DNA of 64,000 nt, taken from assembly GCA_903813345.2 (NCBI GenBank), contig CAIIXF020000008.1, positions 22,988,822 to 23,052,821 of the forward strand, in the 5' to 3' direction. The translations under genes and the position numbers were made by a program. Shown piece by piece: positions 12,770 to 24,200 of the stretch. How positions within the stretch are numbered: position 1 is the first letter of the stretch; every line of letters begins with the position of its first letter. Below the pieces are notes generated by a model. It saw only the letters and a list, made by a program, of their open reading frames with translations, did not search any database and was not told the origin of the DNA. The stretch is from Owenia fusiformis. Taxonomy: Eukaryota > Annelida > Polychaeta > Sabellida > Oweniidae.

Positions 12770-14485
12770 AATTTAATAATATGTCTGTATGTATCATAGA
12801 AGATCCTGACTTCCAAAGTAATGGCACTTCTAATGGAATGGTTTTAACCTTATTATTATCTGTGACGATGGTGGTCAGGGATAATTTAACTTTATGTATT
12901 TTCTATTGTTTTATCTTCTATCGTTCATCATTCCTGAATAGTTATATGCCATAACTGTACTTACTTATTGTTTTATGTTAGAGCCAATTAACTGAAATGT
13001 AAACAACTTTAAAATGCTATTATTTTTTAATTTTCTGTTTGACTCACTGCCATGTCTGCTTAATTTAATTCATATTAAGAGATTCAATTGAAAGAGTTGA
13101 TGAACATATACTTATTCTAATTATCATGGTTTATTTAAGGAATAAAGGCAGAGATTCTATGATTTATGGCGCAATGTATGACCGAAAAATTTATTCTGTT
13201 CATTGTTAAAAGACCGAAATCGGGTAGCCATTGAGGACTTTCCAGAATGAAATCTGAGGTCTTTGCCATAAATCATTAAGGTCTTTGTTACGATTCTAAT
13301 ATGATAAACGAGCAACAAAAACAACTTTTTAAATAAATGGTCATATATGGCCCAATATAAACCAATAAATCAATTGTTCTAGTTATTGTGAATTCACCCA
13401 TCATATTAAAACAAAGGCATTAACATGTCACCACCTAGTTGCTCACAATATTATGAGTTCAATTTTAAGTCAGATTTGAATTTCTGAGAACTTGAAGATG
13501 ATTTTGAAAAAATAAGTTGGTCAATTTGAAGCAAGTTGAAAAAAGACCTTTTTGACCTTGAGAAGGTAATTGAAAGTCAAATTGTTTTTGACCTTGAGAA
13601 TGTCATTGAACGTCAAATCTATAGTCAGATTAAGTTATTGGAAGATGGCGATCGCCAACCAACAACCGCGGACAGCCATAAAAAAATGGAGACCATAACA
13701 ATATGTCACCACTTTTGGTGGTGACATAATAAACAATATGGTATGCTTAATACCATGAAAACATAGTACATTGTATGCCATAATACCATAGTATGCCATA
13801 ATACCATGGCAATGAGTTGATGGTTGGCTGGTTAGATTTCAGAAAACAATGGTTTTTATAAAATATATATGCAAGTTCTCTTTTTTAAGACCACAAGTGA
13901 ATGTCCCATAAACAGAACAGACAATTATATTAATGAGATAGAAATACAACAAATATCATCAATTTATTGTACCTCTGATCGCAATTGATTCTTGACCAGT
14001 CTCAGTTCTCTACCTTTTTATATTCAATCTATACCTAGTGCCATGTGTATCTGTCCTGTCTTGTAAAAAATGTTTTAAATCATCAAATGGAAAGTTTGGA
14101 GATTCTATCACAATTTTCTGTATAAAGGTGACAGTCTTTTTATATTATGTATGTAATAACCTGAACTTTTCAAAAATGGGACTTTCGTTTAGTTAGTCAA
14201 TATTGTCAAGTATCTCTTTTGAAATGCGTAATCTGTTAGAGATGACTTTTTGTTGTGTTACTTCACAGAATATTCCCATAACTAAGTTGGGATAAGGAAT
14301 AATATGAAAAACATGGATTAAGAGAAGTGATTAATATATAGTGAATGCAGGTTTAATATGGAGAGTATATGGTTCTCTCTAAACTTTTTCACATTTCAAT
14401 GTTGACTATACTGTAAAAAAAGAGAAAGGAACTGAAAACATTTTTGGAGGATTGACAAAAATAGAAAGGGGCTTGGAAAATTTTA
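12770..14485. other. Upstream of the VWA gene; no gene seen
   Basis: Contains the 5' leader and presumed promoter of the VWA gene (transcribed leftward), but I cannot fix a transcription start. About 13440-13735 is a copy of dispersed family D (see 28058-29010), reduced to its central part with the 'tttttgaccttgagaa' words. The rest is unique AT-rich sequence. Confidence 0.5.
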
Positions 14486-14995
14486 TGAGGAACTGTAAAA
14501 ATGAGAATGGGACACAGAACATTTGGTGAGGAACTGTAAAAATGAGGATGGGACACAGAACATTTGGTGAGGAACTGTAAAAAAGAGGATGGGACATAGA
14601 AGATTTGGTGAGGAACTGTAAAAATGAGGATGGGACACAGAACATTTGGTGAGGAACTGTAAAAATGAGGATGGGGCACAGAACATTTGGTGAGGAACTG
14701 TAAAAATGAGGATGGGACACAGAACATTTGGTGAGGAACTGTAAAAATGAGGATGGGACACAGAACATTTGGTGAAGAACTATAAAAATGAGTATGGGGC
14801 ACAGAACATTTGGTGAGGAACTATAAAAATGAGTATGGGGCACAGAACATTTGGTGAGGAACTATAAAAATGAGTATGGGGCACAGAACATTTGGTGAGG
14901 AACTATAAAAATGAGTATTGGGCACAGAACATTTGGTGAGGAACTGTAAAAAAGAGGAAGGGCACAGAAAATTTGGTGATGAACTGTAGAGAAGA
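14486..14995. repeat. 41-bp minisatellite, about 12 copies
   Basis: Head-to-tail copies of a 41-base unit of the form GAGGAACTGTAAAAATGAGG-ATGGGACACAGAACATTTGGT. Copies vary at a few sites (ggg[ac]cac, act[ag]taaaaa). Because 41 is not a multiple of 3 and the minus strand lacks stops within a unit, all three minus-strand frames stay open and give overlapping 74-145 codon ORFs with the same YSSSPNVLCPIL-like words. I regard these ORFs as artefacts. Confidence 0.9.
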
Positions 14996-16190
14996 GAAAA
15001 GGAAATCTTTACCTCCTGTTCTAGAGGTAACTGTTCAGATTTCATTCAACTAAGTTAACTGATAGAGTGTTGCCTGCTAAAGTATTTTTGACCTTAAGAA
15101 TCTATAGCCTAGTTTCTTAGGTGAATTAAATAGGTATGGGTTAAAAAATACAGTTCCATTTGTTTCTTCACCTTCTTACAAATACCATAGAGAAAAAATA
15201 ATAGTCTTCAAAATAAATAACAGACATTGATCCTGTGTAGGGGTCCAATAAATAAACCAACTTAAAAGGCAGCTTGGCAATATAGAAAATTGTATTAATA
15301 ATTATGGAAATTGTGAGACATTAGTTCCAGTTAACTGACTTTTTTAATTAATCAAAAGTCAAGATCCTATAAATATAAATACCATTGATGCTAATAATAC
15401 TCAAAGAAACAATAATTTACAAGAAAAACATCTATAAATAATAAAGTAAGATTAATATGCTCAATTCTCTGTTTCTTTATGATATCTCGATAATCTGGCC
15501 ATTGAACTTGATAACTGACAATATAATTAACACATAATCAAAATAATAAAAAATTGCAAGTGATATGAAAAACATTTACATATTGGACTTTCATGTTTTA
15601 AAAACTCTGAAACTCTGAAATTTATATTCCCAATCTTGGATCACTGCATTCATTTGACAAATCATCAAATCTTATCACAATTAAATTTATTCTTTTCAAT
15701 TTTGAAAGATCTTAACTTTACATCTTCATCTTGAAGAAAACAGTATGTGATGTCATGCATCATTAAGAATCATCAATGACTGGTTTTATCAGCAGTGATA
15801 ATTATCAAATTAATATTATTTAATTACACATGGAGAGAATCTAATGGGCTCACATGCTTTAGATGTATCTTAAGTAATGGACGCTTTTTTACACGGAACC
15901 GACATGACGTCAAACATTCTGAGGCTATTTTAGATTGTTTAACATGCAACACAGTTGAACAAAACAAACCATTATGGTAATAAATTACCCCATTTTGTTA
16001 TGCCATACAGTAGTTGATTTTGAATATTTTATCATCACTATGAGTTCATGCCACATTCATTCTACAGGGCCCTCTACATAGGTTCCATGAAGTGCTACAT
16101 GTACATAATTCCTCATCCTCTTATCTCAAGATTATGAGACAAGGCTGAATCCATTCTCTGACATGGTAGCAAGATATGCAGTTGCACGGG
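14996..16190. other. Non-coding stretch, nothing recognised
   Basis: Unique AT-rich DNA between the minisatellite and a decayed transposase. A 61-codon frame at 15795-15980 shows no family resemblance. Confidence 0.45.
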
Positions 16191-16194
16191 TTGT

Positions 16195-16480
16195 TTTATT
16201 TCATCAATGTCTATATAAATAAGTCACATGTGGGCAGATCTGGACAATATGGTGCATTGGCCAAGGGCTCAATTTTGAGGTCCAGGGATATTGCTTTTCT
16301 GAACATTTTGAGGATTGTTGGCAGGTGCATTGTACATGTGGAGTAGGGTGTTCCCTTCTCTCACCAACCCCTTCTTCCACAATGCTTTCTCAAATTGACC
16401 TGCAAACCACGACCATACAACACTGACATCGCAATACTTACTGTTTGTGTGTTACCAGTCAGCAAAATATTTCAAACAAC
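16195..16480 (-). pseudogene. Decayed mariner-type transposase fragment
   Basis: The minus strand reads LLHMYNAPAN and then, after a frame change, NAPYCPDLPTCDLFI. This matches the HMDNAPAH ... PYSPDLAPCDFFLF core of mariner transposases, around the second and third catalytic Asp. The second Asp appears as Tyr, an in-frame stop and a frameshift lie between the two blocks, and a stop follows DLFI. No terminal repeats were found. It is not obviously the same subfamily as the mariner at 61148-63111. Confidence 0.5.
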
Positions 16481-16746
16481 GCAACACTTGTTGCCAAACT
16501 GGCTAAAAACTGAATATGTGACGTAAATGTGGGTCCCGGGGTACCTGTACCTCCTTCACGGAAATAAGGATGTATCAACATGTATTATATATTTTGTCTT
16601 CAAACCTTCAGAATTGATAGATAATTGAATGATGTATCACTGGTATAACTTTGAGTGGATGTACATACATGTATAAAGCATGAATAACAGGATATCTACT
16701 TCAATCAAGTTATGAGATTAGAACTTTGAACACTATACATTATTGC

Positions 16747-17060
16747 CCCAGGGGGGGGGGGGTACTCCCATATATTGGCTATATGGGGACGTGGCGCTCA
16801 AGTGGGTCACTTTTTAGCGGATAAATCCCTAAAAGTGGGTCTGGTTTTTGAAAAATCCTAAAACTGGGTACTGTTTTTGAAAAAAATCTCCGGAAGTGGG
16901 TCTTGTTTTTTAAAAATTACCTTGAGGTGGGTCTATTTTTGAAAGAAAATCCCTAGATGTGGGTCCATTTTTAGAGAAAAAATCTCTAGATGTGGGTAGA
17001 TATTTTGAGTCTCAGCGGCACCCCCTGTACAAAAATTTGACCAGTACCCCCGGCCCCGGG
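16747..17060. mobile_element. hAT-like MITE with 8-bp target duplication
   Basis: The 314-bp element is flanked by identical octamers ATTATTGC at 16739-16746 and 17061-17068. The ends are G/C-rich imperfect inverted repeats (CCCAGGGGGG...GGTACTCC versus GGTACCCCCGGCCCCGGG, reading inward). The interior has about six diverged units of roughly 30-35 bases built on 'aaatccctaaaagtgggtctg'. An 8-bp duplication is typical of hAT-superfamily insertion. No coding capacity. Confidence 0.7.
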
Positions 17061-18213
17061 ATTATTGCAGGCAAGGGGCTATCTTATAAGTTTAATTTAA
17101 ATCTGTAATTTATATTGTTGATTTAATGGATATTTGGTATGATCATGTCAATAAGATAATTGGAGAGTAATGGGCCAGAATATAACAAAAAAATGAATGC
17201 TTACTGAATAATTAAAGACTACAATCCTTTCAATTAATGAGGCAAAGTTAAAGATTGATTAACAATTAGTTGCACTGGAGAATAAGATTAGATCAATGCA
17301 TAATTTAAAAAAATTACTAACCCACTTCTTAAAAGTTTTTATCTTAGCCAGGAGTCAGTGGTCTAGCAACAGTAACTGATAATAATTGATATTAAAGATG
17401 AACTACTGTAGAATCTTGTGCAAAATTTTTCACCACATAAATGTGCATTATGTGGTGAAAAAATGGAATTTAAGTTATCAAAAATTACATTTTTATGAAA
17501 AATGATGGCCATTTTGAAAATAAGGGGCCATCTTGAATCATCTGGTATTTAAGTTATCAAAGGTTACATTTTTTACAAAAAATGGTGGCCATATTGAATT
17601 GAGCAGCCATATCGAAAATCCTCTCTAGAACAGAGGTCCTTCACTCATATGGGGTGAGCCTATAGAATTTGAATCAAATCTGTCAACCAGTGTTTGAGTT
17701 ACCGTCTGGACACACAAACAAATGGGCAAACAAACGATAACACATGGTTCCAAAGGCACTAGGGATGTCTCTCTTACAAGGACAATGCTTTATGAGGTTT
17801 TGTGGATTATCAATGTATTGTTTATAACTCAACAACTCTTATGATTTACATTCAAACTATTTTTGTTCATCATATTTTATTGGTATTGAAACAATGCATT
17901 TCCATAAGTAATCTTATTCCACATACTACTATCTCATATTAGAGATAATGAAGACTTTTTGCATTGAAGAATAATTTCAAGTACAATTTTGATTATAATC
18001 ATCTTTAATAAAATTACCCATCTAAACTTCTTTGAGAACACCATTCTAAATTCAGTTTGAAATTGAGTTGAGAAATGTGTAATGGATTGGAACATAATTA
18101 AGATGTTCATGTTCAAAATAATATAACTTCTAGGAATATCATTTCAGCCTCATATTTAGATTATGGCACATTCATAGCTCATATAAAATTACAACTACTT
18201 GATGTATCATTCT
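17061..18213. other. CRLS1 downstream flank, no further gene
   Basis: The 3' flank of CRLS1, probably including its 3' UTR at the right-hand side. About 17420-17790 is a diverged copy of the family A repeat (see 52617-53280): it shows 'aaatggtggccat' and 'gtctggacacacaaac' words. A 60-codon frame at 17934-18116 is not protein-like. Confidence 0.45.
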
Positions 18214-21200
18214 TCATGATTCCTTTGGTTTCTTTGCAATTACAGTCTTTGTATTAATAAGTTTAAATGTCTTTTCTTTCTGAAACACATATCCTAATCC
18301 TGACCACACAGTTGTCACAGCAGTCACTCCCCTAGAACACAAAAACAGAAAAAACATCTGAGAAAAAGTTAATGATGGCCCAGTTCTTTTACATCTATTG
18401 TTACATCCCTTCCATTATAAGAGCAATATCTACCCCAAATCTTCTGTTGAATGAGAGAAAAAAGGATTGAATCTTGGAAAAATTTACGTTACATATTATC
18501 CCACTCAAAATTACATTGACAATTTAAGGGCAATAAAAGTTAATACTTCAAAAAATTAAAAGATGAAGATTATTTTGATCAAAAACAAAAATATTTGAAA
18601 AATTCAATTTTTGGAAAAAATGAAAAATTTTGGATAATTGAAAAAAAATGAAAAATTTTCAAATTCATACTTCCTTGTTTTCCCAAATTTCCCCATAGGT
18701 TTAACATGAGGATTTTCACACCTATTTTTCAATAGATATATTCATTCATAGTACAGAAAAAATTATCAGAAACGATTGAGCCCCTATTAATCTTAATATA
18801 ACAGATATTTTTTTCATTGTATTGATTCATAGCGTGGTGAAAATATTCCGGAAGAAAAGGTCAGGTGATCAGTTGACTAGTCGTCATATTGGATCCACAT
18901 AATTTCATTCGACTTTCATTCCAATCTTACCACACTACAAACTGAAACATCGATGCAAAAACAGAATAAAAGTACTCATCAGCAGTTGACCAAAGAAGAC
19001 ACGTCGCTATAATCTAGGTCAATCGGTTCAGTGTCCGAAAGCAAATCTATAGTACTCGTTTCCGAATTTTATTGTTCATTGTTCAAGGTTTTCTTATACT
19101 CGTTATACTGACCAAGTATTCTGATGGGGTCATTGTTTTACTTAGCGTGCGCGTGTAAAAACAAAATTGCGTAATTAGTTTGATTTAGAACTTTTGGGTC
19201 AATAGCTACGCGAAATGTATTGTTGGAAAATATTAACCAATCAAATTTTGTCCTTTTTGAGGGCTTTTCAAGTACATATTTTTGTACCTTCTTGATTAAA
19301 GAGCGAACCACGAAAGGGAAAATTTATCAGTGACTTTCAAAACATACTGAATCACAAACCCCACCATTGTGTAGAGGGCCTAGGCTAACAATCTGATAGC
19401 AGCTAGTCAAAATGGCAAAATGAACCACTTGCCAGGTTATTTCCTAAATGCAATGAAAACTGAATCAAAAGTCAACCTGACAATGACCATTAGACCAACC
19501 CCTAAATACAACTCAAATCCTGAATACATAAATTAAAGGTTGTCCATATTCTTTAGTTCATTGTAGTAGTTTAGAACTTACCACAAGGCTTGCATAGCAG
19601 GATGGGCAACAAAGTCAAATATGGGAGCAATCAGACTGAGAGCAACCAGGTTCAGCTGTATCAGTGTGTTGATCTGAAATAAACAACTTGTGAAATTATT
19701 GTGTTGTAAGTCTAAAAATCCCCCAAAATTTCATGTGCAGTAAAAATAACAGTTGAATACCAAAATAAAATAAAACTTATAGTGAAAAAAGTGAAAACAT
19801 TGTTTATTTTCCATCACTGCGACAGCTTAAATACAATATGTCCAAGAGGATAGGCTGGTGACAATTACTTTGTAGAATTTCGGACCAAATTACCACCTAC
19901 TTCAGCACATATGTATACTGGTATATCTAGGCAATAAAAAGGTGATTTCCCTAAAATGAAGCAAAAGTAAGAGCCTGGACCAATGTTGTTACCAGTATGG
20001 ATCTGGTTACCCTAAGAATGATATTACATTAGTTTGATGAAGGGTACATTACAGATATATTCCTGCATGAACAAATGGTCATGTCGTAATCATAAAATTT
20101 GAAATCATATGTCCGCCATTTTTCCACATCACAATTTGAATTGCGAGCTTTAGTCTTATTACCTCACCAAAAATTCCAAAACACACATAAAGTGATCAGT
20201 GTATTAGTTCTTCTGGAACGCTAACTTAGAATTTACAGCCAGTTACTAATGTCAGACGTTAACGACATTTCATCCAGTTTTCGAACATCGCCATTTTTCT
20301 TGGAGGCATTTTGTTTTAATTTTAGACGAAATCCTGATGAAATCATGTCATATCTCATCAAGGAGCCGAGCTGTGTCCGGTTTGATTAATGATTTATTTA
20401 TCTGGCGATTTTTAAAATATTCAATAAATTTATGACACCACGGCCACCTTTTTTCAAATAGAGTTCACAGTATTCCAGATGCAATCCCCTCTAGCCAAGT
20501 ATTGGCTAGAGACTCGAGTAAGCCTAGGTTTATGAGGTACACTTTTTGTTGAGATGTGTAATCCACTAAAATATGTGCATATGAGGATATGTACAATAAA
20601 ACATGAACATGAAAGAGCAACAATGAAATATTTTGGAATATTGCTTCTTGAAAATTGTGGCTGGCAAAGACCCCTTCAAGAAAGAAAGAATGATATCATT
20701 CACTGGACTCAAATTGTGATTCTTACTAAATGTCAAATTTCAAACAAAACATGAAAAAATATGATGGAGATAATACAATAAGATCAATTGCAACATATTT
20801 TACATGTACTATCTGATTTGGGAACAATTCAAATGATACAGACTTATATATTGTCAAAAGTATGATACTTTGACAACACAAAAGCTGATTTCTCCAAGGA
20901 GGCAAAAGAAATTAAAAGAGACCATTGGGGTAAATTACCAGTATTGACCCCAACAATTGAAAAGATTTAGATTTATTAACCTTATAACACGTACATACCC
21001 ATAAATATTTAAGTATGTACAAAGCAAAATTGAAAACAGTATAATGACACACACAATATTTCATCAAACTATATGAGCATTAGTTCAGACAACGTCAAAA
21101 AATTGCTGACAGATGGTCATACAGAATGACAGACAGACAGAATGGGTGATTGTCAAGGCTCATCAGAGGAGTGGGTGATTGTCAAGGCTCATCAGAGGAG

Positions 21201-24200
21201 TGGGTGATTGTCAAGGCTCATCAGAGGAGTGGGTGATTGTCAAGGCACATCAGAGGAGTGGGTGATTGTCAAGGCTCATCAGAGGAGGGATTTTTCTCAA
21301 GGCTCATCAGAGGAATGGGTGATTGTCAAGGCTCATCAGAGAAGAAGGTGATTGTCAAGGCTCATCAGAGGAGGGATTTTTCTCAAGGCTCATCAGAGGA
21401 ATGGGTGATTGTCAAGGCTCATCAGAGGAGTGGATGATTGTCAAGGCTCATCAGAGGAGTGGGTGATTGTCAAGGCTCATTAAACGAGTAGGTGATTGTC
21501 AAGGCTCATCAGAGGAGTGATTGTTCTCAAGGCTCATCAGAGGAGTGGGTGATTGTCAAGACTCATCAGAGGAGTGGATGATTGTCAAGGCTCACCAGAG
21601 GAGTAGGTGATTGTCAAGGCTCATCAGAGGAGTGGGTGATTGTCAAGGCTCATCAGAGGAGTGGGTGATTGTCAAGGCTCATCAGAGGAGTGGATGATGG
21701 TCAAGGCTCATCAGAGGAGTGGATGATTGTCAAGGCTCATCAGAGGAGTAGATGTGTCAAGGCTCATCAGAAGAGTGGGTGATTGTCAAGGTTCATCAGA
21801 GGAGTGGATGATTGTCATGGCTCATCAGAGGAGTAGATGTGTCAAGGCTTATCAGAGGAGTGGGTGATTTTCAAGGCTCATCAGAGGATTTGGTGATTGT
21901 CAAGGCTTATCAGAGGAGTGGGTGATTGTCAAGGCACATCAGAGGAGTGGGTGATTGTCAAGGCTCATCAGAGGAGTGGATGATGGTCAAGGCTCATCAG
22001 AGGAGTGGATGTTTGTCAAGGCTCATCAGAGGAGTAGATGTGTCAAGGCTCATCAGAAGAGTGGGTGATTGTCAAGGTTTATCAGAGGAGTGGATGATTG
22101 TCATGGCTCATCAGAGGAGTAGATGTGTCAAGGCTCATCAGAGGAGTGGGTGATTTTCAAGGCTCATCAGAGGAGTGGGTGATTGTCAAGGCTTATCAGA
22201 GGAGTGGGTGATTGTCAAGGCACATCAGAGGAGTGGGTGATTGTCAAGGCTCATCAGAGGAGGGATTTTTCTCAAGGCTCATCAGAGGAATGGGTGATTG
22301 TCAAGGCTCATCAGAGGAGTGGGTGATTGTCAAGGCTCATCAGAGGAGGGATTTTTCTCAAGGCTCATCAGAGGAGTGGGTGATTTTCAAGGCTCATCAG
22401 AGGAGTGGGTGATTGTCAAGGCTCATTAAACGAGTAGGTGATTGTCAAGGCTCATCAGAGGAGTGATTGTTCTCAAGGCTCATCAGAGGAGTGGGTGATT
22501 GTCAAGACTCATCAGAGGAGTGGATGATTGTCAAGGCTCACCAGAGGAGTGGGTGATTGTCAAGGCTCATCAGAGGAGTGGGTGATTGTCAAGGCTCATC
22601 AGAGGAGTGGGTGATTGTCAGATTCAGAGAATTGGATGATTGTCAAGAATCATCAGAGGAGTGGATGATTGATAAGGCTCATCAGAGGAGTGGATGATTG
22701 TCATGGCTCATCAGAGGAGTAGACGTGTCAAGGCTCATCAGAGGAGTGGGTGATTGTCAAGGCTCATCAGAGGAGTGGGTGATTGTCAAGGCTAATCAGA
22801 GGAGTGGATGATTGTCAAGGCTCATCAGAGGAGTGGGTGATTGTCAAGGTTCATCAGAGGAGTGGGTGATTGTCAAGGCTCATCAGAGGAGTGGATGATT
22901 GTCAAGGCTCATCAGAAGAGTGGATGATTGTCAAGGCTCATCAGAGGAGTGGGTGTTTGTCAAGGCTCATCAGAGGAGTGGATGATTGTCAAGGCTCATC
23001 AGAGGAGTGATTGTTCTCAAGGCTCATCAGAGGAGTGGATGATTGTCAAGGCTCATCAGAGGAGTGGATGATTGTCAAGGCTCATCAGAGGAGTGGATGA
23101 ATGTCAAGGCTCATCAGAGGAGTGGATGATTGTCAAGGCTCATCAGAAGAGTGGGTGATTGTCAAGACTCATCAGAGGAGTGGGTGATTGTCAAGGCTCA
23201 TCAAAGGAGTAGGTGATTGTCAAGGCTCATCAGAGGAGTGATTGTTCTCAAGGCTCATCAGGGGACAAGTGGGTGATTCCATAGATTCACCACGTGTAAG
23301 TTGGTAAAAAAAATAACAACAAGTATCTCTCAAAATGGCTAAAAACCAAAAAGGAGGTAGTATTATATACATGTACATGATGAACTTACCTTACTAATTA
23401 ACAAAGGTGTAAATTCAGTGGTTGGATGACTCACATCCCAAAACCTCTTGAAGGTTTTCTGAAAACAAAACAAAAAAAACTAGACAACAGAAATGCCAAA
23501 GCATAGCAAATCCCATTGAACAGCCATGGCTGGCATTTTTACAAACAAAGTATATAGCAAAAAATGGCAGTAGCCATTTTTCAAAATGGCCATCTTCTAC
23601 CAAAAGTGTCATCAGACAGTGTGCCATGCTTATTGTATTCACATACCAAATATGAACAAAATCGCACCACTACTTTTCGAGTTATAGTAAAATATGTTAA
23701 AATGGTGGCCATTTTTCAAAATGGCTGCCTTCTACCAAAAATGGCATTAGACAGTGTGCCATGCTTATAGCATTCACATACCAAATAAAATCAAGGCTCA
23801 TCGAAGGATTTTTAAATCTACTCTTATAGGGTATATGTGTACAAAATATGATCAAAATCGGGCCAACGGTATTTGAGTTATCGCCCGGACAGACGGATTG
23901 ACGGACGTACGGACAGACAGACGGAAGGAGGCATTCCCTATATCCCTCCGACCTTCGTTCAATGGGATAAAAATATTCAAACAGTGATGCATAATTTGCT
24001 GATTTCTAGTTTATTTATTGATATAATATACAATTTAGAATACATGTACACAGGGGTTTCATTAGCAGCAGGCAACAGGCAATTTTCACCGGTTGTTTTT
24101 CAAAATTGCCTGTTGTTTTCTATTTAGGGACTTTTCAACTTTTCCATGTTAAATTTATGATTTCCATTAATTTTGCCTGTTGTTTTAATCTATTTAGCCT

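Noticed and set aside
14389-15045. Set of overlapping minus-strand ORFs with repeated YSSSPNVLCP words
   Set aside because: Produced by the 41-bp minisatellite; the same peptide appears in all three frames.
21237-22412. ORFs reading GDCQGSSEE-type repeats
   Set aside because: They only reflect stop-free satellite units and lie in CRLS1 intron 5.
21141-23272. CRISPR-like array
   Set aside because: Units are directly contiguous 29-mers without spacers, in an animal intron with no cas genes; it is a satellite.
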